A stretch of DNA of 64,000 nt from Streptomyces althioticus (GTDB lineage: Bacteria > Actinomycetota > Actinomycetes > Streptomycetales > Streptomycetaceae), in assembly GCA_014649355.1 (NCBI GenBank), contig BMSW01000001.1:248001-312000 (forward strand). The letters run 5' to 3'. The stretch's first letter is position 1. Every line of letters starts with the position of its first letter. The notes under the pieces were generated by a model. It had not been told where the DNA came from and made no database searches. It saw only the letters and a list, made by a program, of their open reading frames with translations. The position numbers and the translations under genes were made by a program. Of this stretch, positions 50,398 through 60,003 are shown in pieces.

Positions 50398-50430
50398 GAA
50401 GGGGCCCGGCACGGATGCCGGGCCCCTTCC
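50398..50430. terminator. Terminator between bpa and PASTA kinase
   Basis: GAAGGGGCCCGGCA-type arm pairs with TGCCGGGCCCCTTCC around CGGA, a stem of about 13 bp, between convergent genes. Confidence 0.8.
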
Positions 50431-50446
50431 GTACGTTCCGGTGGTG

Positions 50447-52087
50447 TCAGGAGGTGGGCGGGTTGCCCGTCGAGACCTTGAGCGTGATCTTCGGCATGTT
50501 CTCCGGGTCGACGTCGGTGCCGGCCGGCGGGAACTGCTCGCGGACCGAGCCCTCGCCGTAGGTGTTCTCGTCCACCTTGACGATCGTCAGCTTGTCGCCC
50601 CAGCCGGCGGCCTGGAAGCACGCCTTCACCGAGGCTATGTGCTTGAACTTGAGATCGGGCAGCCGGATCAGGTCGGGGTCGTTGTACGACTCCTGCGGAT
50701 CCTCGCACTTCTCCGGGTCGATCGTCTTGGACGTGTCGGGGCCGCGGTAGCCCTCGGGCTTCGCCGTGGCGGAGGCGCTGCTGCCGCCGCCGGCCTCGGG
50801 GTCCTTGTCGTCCCCGTTGTTCAGGGCGATCGCCGTGATCAGACCGCCGACGGCCAGCACCGCGACCAGTACGGACGCAACGATGACCGAGGTGTTGCGG
50901 CCGCGCGCCTGACCGCCTCCGCCGGAGCCCTGCGGGGAGATCGTGTACGGCGGGGGCGTCGACGGACCCTGCGGGGCGTACGGGCTCGGCGTCGGGTAGC
51001 CGCCCTGCTGCGGGTAGCCGTACGACGGAGCGGGCGTGGCCGGGGCCGGGGTGCCGTACGGGTTCGGCGGGGGCGTCGGCTGGTACGGCGTCTGGACGCT
51101 GCCCGCGGGTGTCTGCCCGGACTGGTCGACCGGCGGGAACACCGCGGAGCCGACACCGGCGCCGCTGGGCGTCTGGCTGCCGGGCACGATGCTCGGCGGG
51201 GCCGCCTGGAACGACTGCGCCACCCGCAGGCACTCCCCGCGCATGGCCTCCGCGCTGGGGAAACGCTCGTTGGGGTTCTTCTTCAGGGCGCGGGTGATCA
51301 GCGCGTCCAGGGCCGGCGGCAGCGAGCGGTTGATCGAGGAGGCGACCGGCGGCTCCTCCTGCACGTGCGCGTAGGCGATGGCGAGCGGCGAGTCCGCGTC
51401 GAACGGCAGCCTGCCGGTGACCAGCTGGAACAGCATGATGCCGACCGAGTACAGGTCGGAGCGGGCGTCGACGCCCCGGCCGAGCGCCTGCTCCGGGGAG
51501 AGGTACTGCGGGGTGCCGACGACCATGCCGGTCTGCGTCATCGACGTCACGCCGGACTGCATGGCGCGGGCGATGCCGAAGTCCATCACCTTGACCACGC
51601 CGCGCTTGGTCATCATCACGTTGCCCGGCTTGATGTCGCGGTGGACCAGGCCCATCTCGTGGCTGATCTCCAGCGCCGCCAGCACGTCGGCGGTGATCTT
51701 CAGTGCCTTGTCGGCGGGCATCGCGCCCTGCTGCCGTACGTCCTCGTCGAGCACGGAGCCGAGCGGCCGGCCCTCGACGTACTCCATGACGATGTACGGC
51801 GTCGTCATCCCGTCGACATCGTCCTCGCCGGTGTCGAACACCGAGACGATGTTGGTGTGCGTGAGCTTCGCCACGGACTGGGCCTCGCGGCGGAAGCGCT
51901 CACGGAAGGCCTGCTCCCGGCCGAGTTCCGTGTGCAACGTCTTGATGGCGACCTGGCGGTCCAGCACCGTGTCGTAGGCGAGATGCACCGAGGCCATGCC
52001 ACCCTGGCCGAGCAGGTCCCGCAGTTGGTAGCGTCCGCCCGCGAGCGCCCGCCCCGTGTGCCGGCCCTGTGCGCCGTCCTGGCTCAT
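50447..52087 (-). CDS. Serine/threonine protein kinase with C-terminal PASTA-like domain
   Basis: 546 residues from ATG 52087. Kinase domain 20-285: P-loop 'GQGGMASVH', Lys49, HRDIKPGN (149-156), DFG (169-171), 'SMTQTGMVVGTPQYLSPEQ'. A Pro/Tyr/Gln-rich linker follows, then a TM helix (about 413-435). The extracellular part of about 105 residues includes one PASTA-like unit ('IRLPDLKFKHIASVKACFQAAGW...TYGEGSVREQFPPAGTDVDPENMPKITLKVS'). It resembles PknB-type sensors but with one repeat. Divergent from a second kinase. Confidence 0.95.
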   Translation of the reverse strand: MSQDGAQGRHTGRALAGGRYQLRDLLGQGGMASVHLAYDTVLDRQVAIKTLHTELGREQAFRERFRREAQSVAKLTHTNIVSVFDTGEDDVDGMTTPYIVMEYVEGRPLGSVLDEDVRQQGAMPADKALKITADVLAALEISHEMGLVHRDIKPGNVMMTKRGVVKVMDFGIARAMQSGVTSMTQTGMVVGTPQYLSPEQALGRGVDARSDLYSVGIMLFQLVTGRLPFDADSPLAIAYAHVQEEPPVASSINRSLPPALDALITRALKKNPNERFPSAEAMRGECLRVAQSFQAAPPSIVPGSQTPSGAGVGSAVFPPVDQSGQTPAGSVQTPYQPTPPPNPYGTPAPATPAPSYGYPQQGGYPTPSPYAPQGPSTPPPYTISPQGSGGGGQARGRNTSVIVASVLVAVLAVGGLITAIALNNGDDKDPEAGGGSSASATAKPEGYRGPDTSKTIDPEKCEDPQESYNDPDLIRLPDLKFKHIASVKACFQAAGWGDKLTIVKVDENTYGEGSVREQFPPAGTDVDPENMPKITLKVSTGNPPTS

Positions 52088-52457
52088 GTTCCGCGTCCCC
52101 CGTAGCCTCTCCGGCGTCCGGCGCCGCCGTCGGTGACCTGTCTCGTCGTGACTCGTCGTTGTCGTAGATCGAAAGTGCTATTCCCGGCCAAGTCTGCCCC
52201 AGGGCACCGACACGTCAAGCGCGGTGCCCGTTCCGTGACCGTACGCGAAAGAAGCGTCGCGGAAGCGTTACAGCGGTCGTACGGCCGGTACACGGAATTT
52301 GCACGACGGTACGGCCAGCGGGTTTGATGACCGGTCCGTCGCGTGCCGGATCCGGCAGCCCGACCCGGACCGGAGGCCCCGGCAAAGGCTGTAGCGTGGC
52401 CGACGGAGACCGTAACAACACCGCGCGCACCGCGGGCAGAAACGACGGCGAGGACTG
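52088..52457. other. Divergent kinase promoter region
   Basis: 370 bp between two head-to-head kinase genes. No gene, terminator or clear operator recognised; several short AT-richer patches (near 52170-52190 and 52295-52325) may be promoters. Confidence 0.5.
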
Positions 52458-54095
<1,638 letters not shown>

Positions 54096-54149
54096 CCGGC
54101 CCCGACGCACCACAACCGAACATTCCGCCCTCCCGGAGGGCACCGCGTG

Positions 54150-54184
54150 ACGTCCCCTGCGGCACCCCGTGCCGCAGGGGACGT
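54150..54184 (+). terminator. Terminator after kinase gene
   Basis: A 15-bp perfect stem (ACGTCCCCTGCGGCA and complement) with loop CCCCG, followed by CTGCTCTTCC. It lies 54 nt after the kinase stop. Confidence 0.8.
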
Positions 54185-54490
54185 CTGCTCTTCCCGTGCC
54201 CGGCTCGGCCGGGATAACGTGCCGTTGCTCCGGCCTCCTGCAAGGCTGTGACCAGCGCGCCTTCCGGGCCTTCCTCGATTTACTTGGATATCCAAGCAAA
54301 ATCGCAGGTCAGAGGGGGTTTCACAGAAATGTGGAGCACTGGGTAACGTGCTGTGTGCAGGGCGCTCGCCGGGGCACCTGTCACGCCTGTTCCCGGCCGA
54401 GTGGCACCCACCCCGTGCCCGGTGGTCGGAACAGGTGAGCCGCACTGGCCTACCGGCAACCCCGGGGGCCGGACCGACGGAGGAGCACAC
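54185..54490. promoter_or_regulatory. bkdA (second set) upstream region with AT-rich palindrome
   Basis: 306 bp. The perfect 14-bp palindrome CTTGGATATCCAAG (54283-54296), flanked by TTTA and CAAAA, stands out from the GC-rich background. It lies about 195 bp upstream of the E1alpha GTG. A Shine-Dalgarno GGAGG is at about 54479. Confidence 0.6.
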
Positions 54491-55696
54491 GTGACCGTGG
54501 AGAGCACTGCCGCGCGCACACCGCGACGCAGCGCCGGAAACAAGGCCGGCACCACCGGCACCAAGCGCACCACCAGCACCACCAAGAAGGCCGCAGGCGC
54601 CGCGAAGAGCGCCGAGCCCGCCCTCGTGCAGCTGCTGACGCCCGAGGGCAAGCGCGTCAAGAACGCCGAGTTCGACAAGTACGTCGCCGACATCACGGCC
54701 GAGGATCTGCGCGGTCTGTACCGCGACATGGTGCTCACCCGTCGCTTCGACGCCGAGGCCACCGCGCTCCAGCGTCAGGGCGAGCTGGGCCTGTGGGCCT
54801 CGCTGCTCGGGCAGGAGGCGGCGCAGATCGGCTCCGGCCGGGCGCTGCGCGACGACGACTACGTCTTCCCCACCTACCGCGAGCACGGCGTCGCCTGGTG
54901 CCGCGGGGTGGACCCGACGAACCTGCTCGGCATGTTCCGCGGCGTCAACAACGGCGGCTGGGACCCGAACGGCAACAACTTCCACCTGTACACGATCGTC
55001 ATCGGCTCCCAGACGCTGCACGCCACGGGGTACGCGATGGGCATCACCAAGGACGGCGCCGACAGCGCGGTCATCGCGTACTTCGGCGACGGCGCCTCCA
55101 GCCAGGGCGACGTGGCCGAGGCCTTCACCTTCTCCGCGGTCTACAACGCGCCCGTGGTGTTCTTCTGCCAGAACAACCAGTGGGCGATCTCCGAGCCGAC
55201 CGAGAAGCAGTCCCGCGTGCCGCTGTACCAGCGCGCTCAGGGCTACGGCTTCCCGGGCGTGCGCGTGGACGGCAACGACGTGCTGGCGAACCTGGCCGTC
55301 ACCAAGTGGGCCCTGGACCGGGCCCGCGCCGGCGAGGGCCCGACGCTCGTCGAGGCGTTCACGTACCGCATGGGCGCGCACACCACCTCCGACGACCCGA
55401 CCCGCTACCGCACGGACGACGAGCGGCTGGCCTGGGAGGCGAAGGACCCGATCCTGCGCCTGCGCCGCCACCTCGAGGCCGCAAACCACGCGGACGAGGG
55501 ATTCTTCGCGGAACTGGAGACCGAGTCCGAGGCGTTGGGCAAACGGGTGCGCGAAGCGGTCCGTGCCATGCCGGACCCGGACCACTTCGCCATCTTCGAG
55601 AACGTGTACGCGGACGGTCACGCGCTGGTGGACGAGGAGCGGGCGCAGTTCGCCGCCTACCAGGACTCGTTCGCGGACGAAGACGGGGGTAAGTGA
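54491..55696 (+). CDS. bkdA: Branched-chain alpha-keto acid dehydrogenase E1 alpha, second copy
   Basis: 401 residues from GTG 54491 (GGAGGAGC). An N-terminal Thr/Ala/Lys-rich extension of about 45 residues precedes the E1alpha fold: 'LWASLLGQEAAQIGSGRALRDDDYVFPTYREHGVAWCRG', ThDP motif 'GDGASSQGDVAEAFTFSAVYNAPVVFFCQNNQWAIS' and 'YRMGAHTTSDDPTRYR'. The sequence also resembles actinobacterial pyruvate dehydrogenase E1alpha (PdhA). Placement in a bkd-like set and synteny favour a branched-chain role. Starts an operon with E1beta and E2. Confidence 0.93.
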   Translation: MTVESTAARTPRRSAGNKAGTTGTKRTTSTTKKAAGAAKSAEPALVQLLTPEGKRVKNAEFDKYVADITAEDLRGLYRDMVLTRRFDAEATALQRQGELGLWASLLGQEAAQIGSGRALRDDDYVFPTYREHGVAWCRGVDPTNLLGMFRGVNNGGWDPNGNNFHLYTIVIGSQTLHATGYAMGITKDGADSAVIAYFGDGASSQGDVAEAFTFSAVYNAPVVFFCQNNQWAISEPTEKQSRVPLYQRAQGYGFPGVRVDGNDVLANLAVTKWALDRARAGEGPTLVEAFTYRMGAHTTSDDPTRYRTDDERLAWEAKDPILRLRRHLEAANHADEGFFAELETESEALGKRVREAVRAMPDPDHFAIFENVYADGHALVDEERAQFAAYQDSFADEDGGK

Positions 55697-55697
55697 C

Positions 55698-56675
55698 ATG
55701 GCTGAGAAGATGGCTCTGGCCAAGGCGATCAACGAGTCGCTGCGGCGCGCCCTGGACGCGGACCCGAAGGTCGTCGTCATGGGCGAGGACGTCGGCAAGC
55801 TGGGCGGCGTGTTCCGGGTGACGGACGGCCTGCAGAAGGACTTCGGCGAGAGCCGCGTCATCGACACCCCGCTCGCCGAGTCGGGCATCGTCGGCACGGC
55901 GATCGGCCTGGCCCTGCGCGGCTACCGCCCGGTGGTGGAGATCCAGTTCGACGGCTTCGTCTTCCCCGCGTACGACCAGATCGTCACGCAGCTCGCGAAG
56001 ATGCACGCCCGCGCGCTGGGCAAGGTCAAGATGCCCGTCGTCGTGCGCATCCCCTACGGCGGCGGCATCGGTGCGGTGGAGCACCACTCCGAGTCGCCCG
56101 AGGCGCTGTTCGCCCACGTGGCCGGTCTGAAGATCGTGTCACCGTCGAACGCGTCCGACGCGTACTGGATGATGCAGCAGGCCATCCAGAGCGACGACCC
56201 GGTGATCTTCTTCGAGCCGAAGCGCCGCTACTGGGACAAGGGCGAGGTCGACACCGAGGCGATCCCCGGCCCGCTGCACAAGGCGCGCGTGGTCCGCGAG
56301 GGCACGGACCTGACCCTCGCCGCCTACGGCCCGATGGTGAAGCTCTGCCAGGAGGTCGCCGACGCGGCCGCCGAGGAGGGGCGCGACCTGGAGGTCCTCG
56401 ACCTGCGCTCGGTCTCCCCGATCGACTTCGACGCCGTCCAGGCGTCGGTGGAGAAGACGCGCCGTCTGGTCGTCGTGCACGAGGCGCCGGTGTTCTTCGG
56501 CTCCGGCGCGGAGATCGCCGCCCGGATCACGGAGCGCTGCTTCTACCACCTGGAGGCCCCGGTGCTGCGGGTGGGCGGCTACCACGCGCCGTACCCGCCG
56601 GCCCGTCTGGAGGAGTCCTACCTCCCGGACCTGGACCGGGTGCTCGATGCCGTCGACCGCTCGCTGGCGTACTGA
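55698..56675 (+). CDS. bkdB: Branched-chain alpha-keto acid dehydrogenase E1 beta, second copy
   Basis: 325 residues from ATG 55698, one base after the E1alpha stop, with GGGGGTAAG as Shine-Dalgarno. 'VVMGEDVGKLGGVFRVTDGLQKDFGESRVIDTPLAESGIVGTAIG' holds the catalytic Glu; the C-terminal domain is 'RLVVVHEAPVFFGSGAEIAARITERCFYHLEAPVLRVGGYHAPYPPARLEESYLP'. It is clearly homologous to the first E1beta in the window. Confidence 0.95.
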   Translation: MAEKMALAKAINESLRRALDADPKVVVMGEDVGKLGGVFRVTDGLQKDFGESRVIDTPLAESGIVGTAIGLALRGYRPVVEIQFDGFVFPAYDQIVTQLAKMHARALGKVKMPVVVRIPYGGGIGAVEHHSESPEALFAHVAGLKIVSPSNASDAYWMMQQAIQSDDPVIFFEPKRRYWDKGEVDTEAIPGPLHKARVVREGTDLTLAAYGPMVKLCQEVADAAAEEGRDLEVLDLRSVSPIDFDAVQASVEKTRRLVVVHEAPVFFGSGAEIAARITERCFYHLEAPVLRVGGYHAPYPPARLEESYLPDLDRVLDAVDRSLAY

Positions 56676-56685
56676 GGAGAGGGTC

Positions 56686-58167
56686 GTGACGACGATGACG
56701 AACGCGTCCGTACGCGAGTTCAAGATGCCGGACGTGGGCGAGGGCCTCACCGAGGCCGAGATCCTCAAGTGGTACGTCCAGCCCGGTGACACCGTCACCG
56801 ACGGCCAGGTGGTCTGCGAGGTCGAGACGGCGAAGGCCGCCGTCGAGCTGCCCATCCCCTACGACGGCGTGGTCCGTTCCCTGCACTTCCCCGAGGGCAC
56901 CACGGTCGACGTGGGCACGTCCATCATCGCGGTGGAGGTGGCGGGCGGCGCGGCCCCGGCGCAGGAGGCGGCCCCCGCGGCCCCCGCCCCCGCCGCGGAG
57001 CCCGAGCAGCCCGCCGAGCAGCCCGCTGCCCGTCAGCCGGTGCTGGTCGGCTACGGCGTCGCCACGTCCTCCACCCGCCGCCGCCCGCGCAAGCAGGCGC
57101 AGGACCCGGCGGCCCGGCAGGCCGCCTCCGCGGTGCAGTCCGAGCTGAACGGCCACGGGGCGGCTCCGGCGGCCCCCGCCGCCCCGCCGGCCGCCCCCGC
57201 GGCTCCCGTGGCTCCCGCGGCTCCCGCGGCTCCCGCCCAGCGTCCGCTGGCGAAGCCGCCGGTGCGCAAGCTGGCCAAGGACCTGGGCGTCGACCTGGCC
57301 ACGGTCACCCCGACCGGCCCGGACGGCGTCGTCACCCGCGAGGACGTCCACGCGGCCGTCGCCGCGGCCCAGGCCCCGCAGCAGACGGCTCCCGCGGCCC
57401 AGCCGGCCGCCCCGGCCGTCCCCGCCCCGGCGGACTTGCCCGCGGCCCCGGCGTCGTACGACTCCGGCCGCGAGACGCGCATCCCCGTGAAGGGCGTCCG
57501 CAAGGCGACGGCGGCGGCGATGGTCGGCTCGGCGTTCACCGCCCCGCACGTCACGGAGTTCGTGACGGTCGACGTGACCCGGACGATGAAGCTGGTCGAG
57601 GAGCTGAAGCAGGACAAGGAGTTCGCGGGCCTGCGCGTGAACCCCCTGCTGCTGATCGCCAAGGCGCTGCTGGTCGCGATCCGCCGGAACCCCGACATCA
57701 ACGCCTCGTGGGACGAGGCGGCGCAGGAGATCGTGGTCAAGCACTACGTGAACCTGGGCATCGCGGCGGCCACCCCGCGCGGTCTGATCGTGCCGAACAT
57801 CAAGGACGCCCACGCCAAGACGCTGCCCGAACTGGCCGCGTCCCTGGGTGAACTGGTGTCCACGGCCCGGGAGGGCAAGACCTCCCCGTCCGCCATGCAG
57901 GGCGGCACGGTGACGATCACCAACGTCGGCGTCTTCGGCGTCGACACGGGCACGCCCATCCTCAACCCGGGCGAGTCCGCGATCCTCGCGGTCGGTGCGA
58001 TCAAGCCGCAGCCGTGGGTCCACAAGGGCAAGGTCAAGCCGCGCCAGGTCACGACCCTGGCCCTGTCCTTCGACCACCGCCTGGTCGACGGCGAGCTCGG
58101 CTCCAAGGTCCTCGCCGACGTGGCGGCGATCCTGGAGCAGCCGAAGCGGCTGATCACCTGGGCCTGA
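56686..58167 (+). CDS. bkdC: Branched-chain alpha-keto acid dehydrogenase E2, second copy
   Basis: 493 residues from GTG 56686 (GAGGAGAGGG). One lipoyl domain with Lys50 ('VETAKAAVE'), long Ala/Pro linkers (about 90-125 and 155-190), the E1/E3-binding domain 'KPPVRKLAKDLGVDLATVTPTGPDGVVTREDVHAAV', and the catalytic core ending 'ALSFDHRLVDGELGSKVL'. Acyl transfer residues His and Asp intact. No E3 gene follows; a strong terminator does. Confidence 0.95.
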   Translation: MTTMTNASVREFKMPDVGEGLTEAEILKWYVQPGDTVTDGQVVCEVETAKAAVELPIPYDGVVRSLHFPEGTTVDVGTSIIAVEVAGGAAPAQEAAPAAPAPAAEPEQPAEQPAARQPVLVGYGVATSSTRRRPRKQAQDPAARQAASAVQSELNGHGAAPAAPAAPPAAPAAPVAPAAPAAPAQRPLAKPPVRKLAKDLGVDLATVTPTGPDGVVTREDVHAAVAAAQAPQQTAPAAQPAAPAVPAPADLPAAPASYDSGRETRIPVKGVRKATAAAMVGSAFTAPHVTEFVTVDVTRTMKLVEELKQDKEFAGLRVNPLLLIAKALLVAIRRNPDINASWDEAAQEIVVKHYVNLGIAAATPRGLIVPNIKDAHAKTLPELAASLGELVSTAREGKTSPSAMQGGTVTITNVGVFGVDTGTPILNPGESAILAVGAIKPQPWVHKGKVKPRQVTTLALSFDHRLVDGELGSKVLADVAAILEQPKRLITWA

Positions 58168-58184
58168 CGGCCGGACGTACGACA

Positions 58185-58221
58185 GGAGGGGCGCCGCACA
58201 CCTGGTGTGCGGCGCCCCTCC
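58185..58221. terminator. Bidirectional terminator, bkdC / DD-peptidase
   Basis: An 18-bp perfect stem (GGAGGGGCGCCGCACACC and its complement) around one base lies between convergent genes. Confidence 0.85.
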
Positions 58222-58245
58222 GCGCGTCCGGGGGACCTGGGCAGG

Positions 58246-59148
58246 TCAGATCTTGCTGAACGCGTAGTTCATGAGGGCCTTCGCGTCCTTCTCGCGCTGG
58301 GCGGCGGAGGACGAGGCGAGGACGGTGCCGACCACCGTCTTGCCCTTGCGGGTCGCGGCGAAGACCAGGCAGTACTTGGCCGTCGGGCCCGAGCCGGTCT
58401 TCACGCCGAGGGTGCCGCTGTAGCTGTTCAGCAGGGTGTTGGTGTTGACCCACGGCGCCATCGTGCGGGTGCCGCCCGTCTTGGTCTTCGTCTTGGCCGT
58501 GTACTTCTTCGTCTTCACGATCGAGCGGAAGGTCGCGTTCTTCATGGCGCTGCTCGCGATCTTCGTCAGGTCGCGCGGCGTCGACCAGTTCTTGCCGTTG
58601 CCGATGCCGTCGAACGAGTCGAAGTGGGTGTTCTTCAGGCCCAGCTTCTTCGCGTCGGCGTTCATCTTGCCGATGAAGGACTTCACCCGGGCCGCGCGGG
58701 TCGAGCCGGTGCCGAACTTGTCGGCCAGCGCGTACGCGGCGTCGCAGCCGGAGGGCAGCATCAGCCCGTAGAGCAGCTGGCGGACGGTGACCTTGTCGCC
58801 GACGATCAGCCGCGCGGACGAGGCGTTCTTCGACACGATGTAGTCGCTGTACGCCTTCTGGATCGTGACCGTGGCGTTCAGGTTCAGGTTCTTCTGGGCG
58901 AGCACGACCTTCGCGGTCATGATCTTCGTGGTGGAGCCGGTGGAGCGGCGGGTGTCCCCGAGCTTCGTGTACAGCGTCTTGCCGTTCGCGTTGTTGATCA
59001 CGAAGCCGCCCTTGGCGACGACGGACGGAACGGAGGCGGCCGCCTGCGCCGGCGCCGCGTAGAGGGCTCCGGAGGCGAGCACGGCGCCGGTGGTCACGAC
59101 GACGCCGGCGGCTCTGCGGACACGGATGCCCTGGATGGCGATATTCAA
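58246..59148 (-). CDS. K15-type DD-transpeptidase / D-Ala-D-Ala carboxypeptidase
   Basis: 300 residues from TTG 59148; an in-frame TAA 15 nt further upstream rules out a longer form. Signal peptide 1-37 (ends 'AAPAQA'). Active-site motifs: SxxK at 72-75 (STTK), SGC at 133-135 and KTG at 250-252. In the Streptomyces K15 DD-transpeptidase these fall at 35-38, 96-98 and 213-215; all are offset by exactly 37, and the Asn of SxN is Cys in both. The mature part is Lys/Thr-rich (tandem 'KTKT'). It should modify peptide cross-links outside the cell. Confidence 0.95.
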   Translation of the reverse strand: MNIAIQGIRVRRAAGVVVTTGAVLASGALYAAPAQAAASVPSVVAKGGFVINNANGKTLYTKLGDTRRSTGSTTKIMTAKVVLAQKNLNLNATVTIQKAYSDYIVSKNASSARLIVGDKVTVRQLLYGLMLPSGCDAAYALADKFGTGSTRAARVKSFIGKMNADAKKLGLKNTHFDSFDGIGNGKNWSTPRDLTKIASSAMKNATFRSIVKTKKYTAKTKTKTGGTRTMAPWVNTNTLLNSYSGTLGVKTGSGPTAKYCLVFAATRKGKTVVGTVLASSSAAQREKDAKALMNYAFSKI

Positions 59149-59334
59149 GTCAGATACCCCGATTTACCGTGAATGGCCAAGCTGCGCGGCCGGGTTGAGG
59201 AGCGGCCGCACGGAAGGGGCCGCACGAGTCTGACGCGTACGCCGAAGGGATGGTTGTACGGGAGAAGGGCGCGTTTTCCCGGCACGCGCCGTTCCGCATC
59301 GTGGACGCGCCCCTCCATGCGTACGTGTTGTATC

Positions 59335-59340
59335 TATGCT
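59335..59340 (+). promoter_or_regulatory. -10 TATGCT for leaderless gntR-family gene
   Basis: TATGCT ends 6 nt before ATG 59347, within AT-rich GTTGTATCTATGCT, and no Shine-Dalgarno follows. Confidence 0.5.
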
Positions 59341-59346
59341 GTCCAC

Positions 59347-60003
59347 ATGAGTGTGTCCGCCCCCGCGAAACGTCCCCCCGCAGCCGACCGCGTCTACGCC
59401 CACGTCAAGCAGGGCGTGCTCGAGCGCACGTACGAGGGTGGGACGCTGCTCACGGAGGGTGAGCTGGCCGAGGCCGTGGGCGTCTCCCGCACCCCCGTGC
59501 GCGAGGCCCTGCTGCGGCTCGAGGCCGAAGGGCTGATCAAGCTCTACCCGAAGAAGGGCGCGCTCGTGCTGCCCGTCTCCGCGCAGGAGATCGCCGACGT
59601 CGTCGAGACCCGGCTGCTCGTGGAGGAGCACGCGGCGCGCAAGGCCGTGCCCGCGCCCCCCGGTCTCATCGCGCGCCTGGAGGAGCTGCTCGCGCGCCAG
59701 AAGGAGGAGGCGGCCGCGGGTGACTTCGCCGCGGCTTCCGTCACCGACCGCTGCTTCCACGCCGAGATCGTCCGCAGCGGCGGCAACGAGATCCTCTCCC
59801 GCCTCTACGACCAGCTGCGCGACCGTCAGCTGCGCATGGGCCAGGCCGTGATGCACTCCCACCCCGACCGCATCGCCAAGACCCTCGCCGAGCACGAGGA
59901 GATCCTCGGCGCGCTGCGCTCCGGTGACGCCGACGCGGCCGCGGACGTCGTCCACCGGCACGTCGGGTGGTTCTCCCACCTGGCGCGGGGAGAGGTGCGA
60001 TGA
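59347..60003 (+). CDS. GntR family regulator (FadR/FCD type)
   Basis: 218 residues from ATG 59347. Winged HTH 'DRVYAHVKQGVLERTYEGGTLLTEGELAEAVGVSRTPVREALLRLEAEGLIKLYPKKGALVLPVSAQE' (about 16-84), then an all-helical FCD ligand domain with His/Asp metal or acid-binding residues ('DRCFHAEIVRSGGNEILSRLYDQL', 'HSHPDRIAKTLAEHEEILGAL', 'DVVHRHVGW'). Controls probably the coupled MFS gene (ATGA overlap) and itself. Ligand likely an organic acid (family knowledge). Confidence 0.93.
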   Translation: MSVSAPAKRPPAADRVYAHVKQGVLERTYEGGTLLTEGELAEAVGVSRTPVREALLRLEAEGLIKLYPKKGALVLPVSAQEIADVVETRLLVEEHAARKAVPAPPGLIARLEELLARQKEEAAAGDFAAASVTDRCFHAEIVRSGGNEILSRLYDQLRDRQLRMGQAVMHSHPDRIAKTLAEHEEILGALRSGDADAAADVVHRHVGWFSHLARGEVR

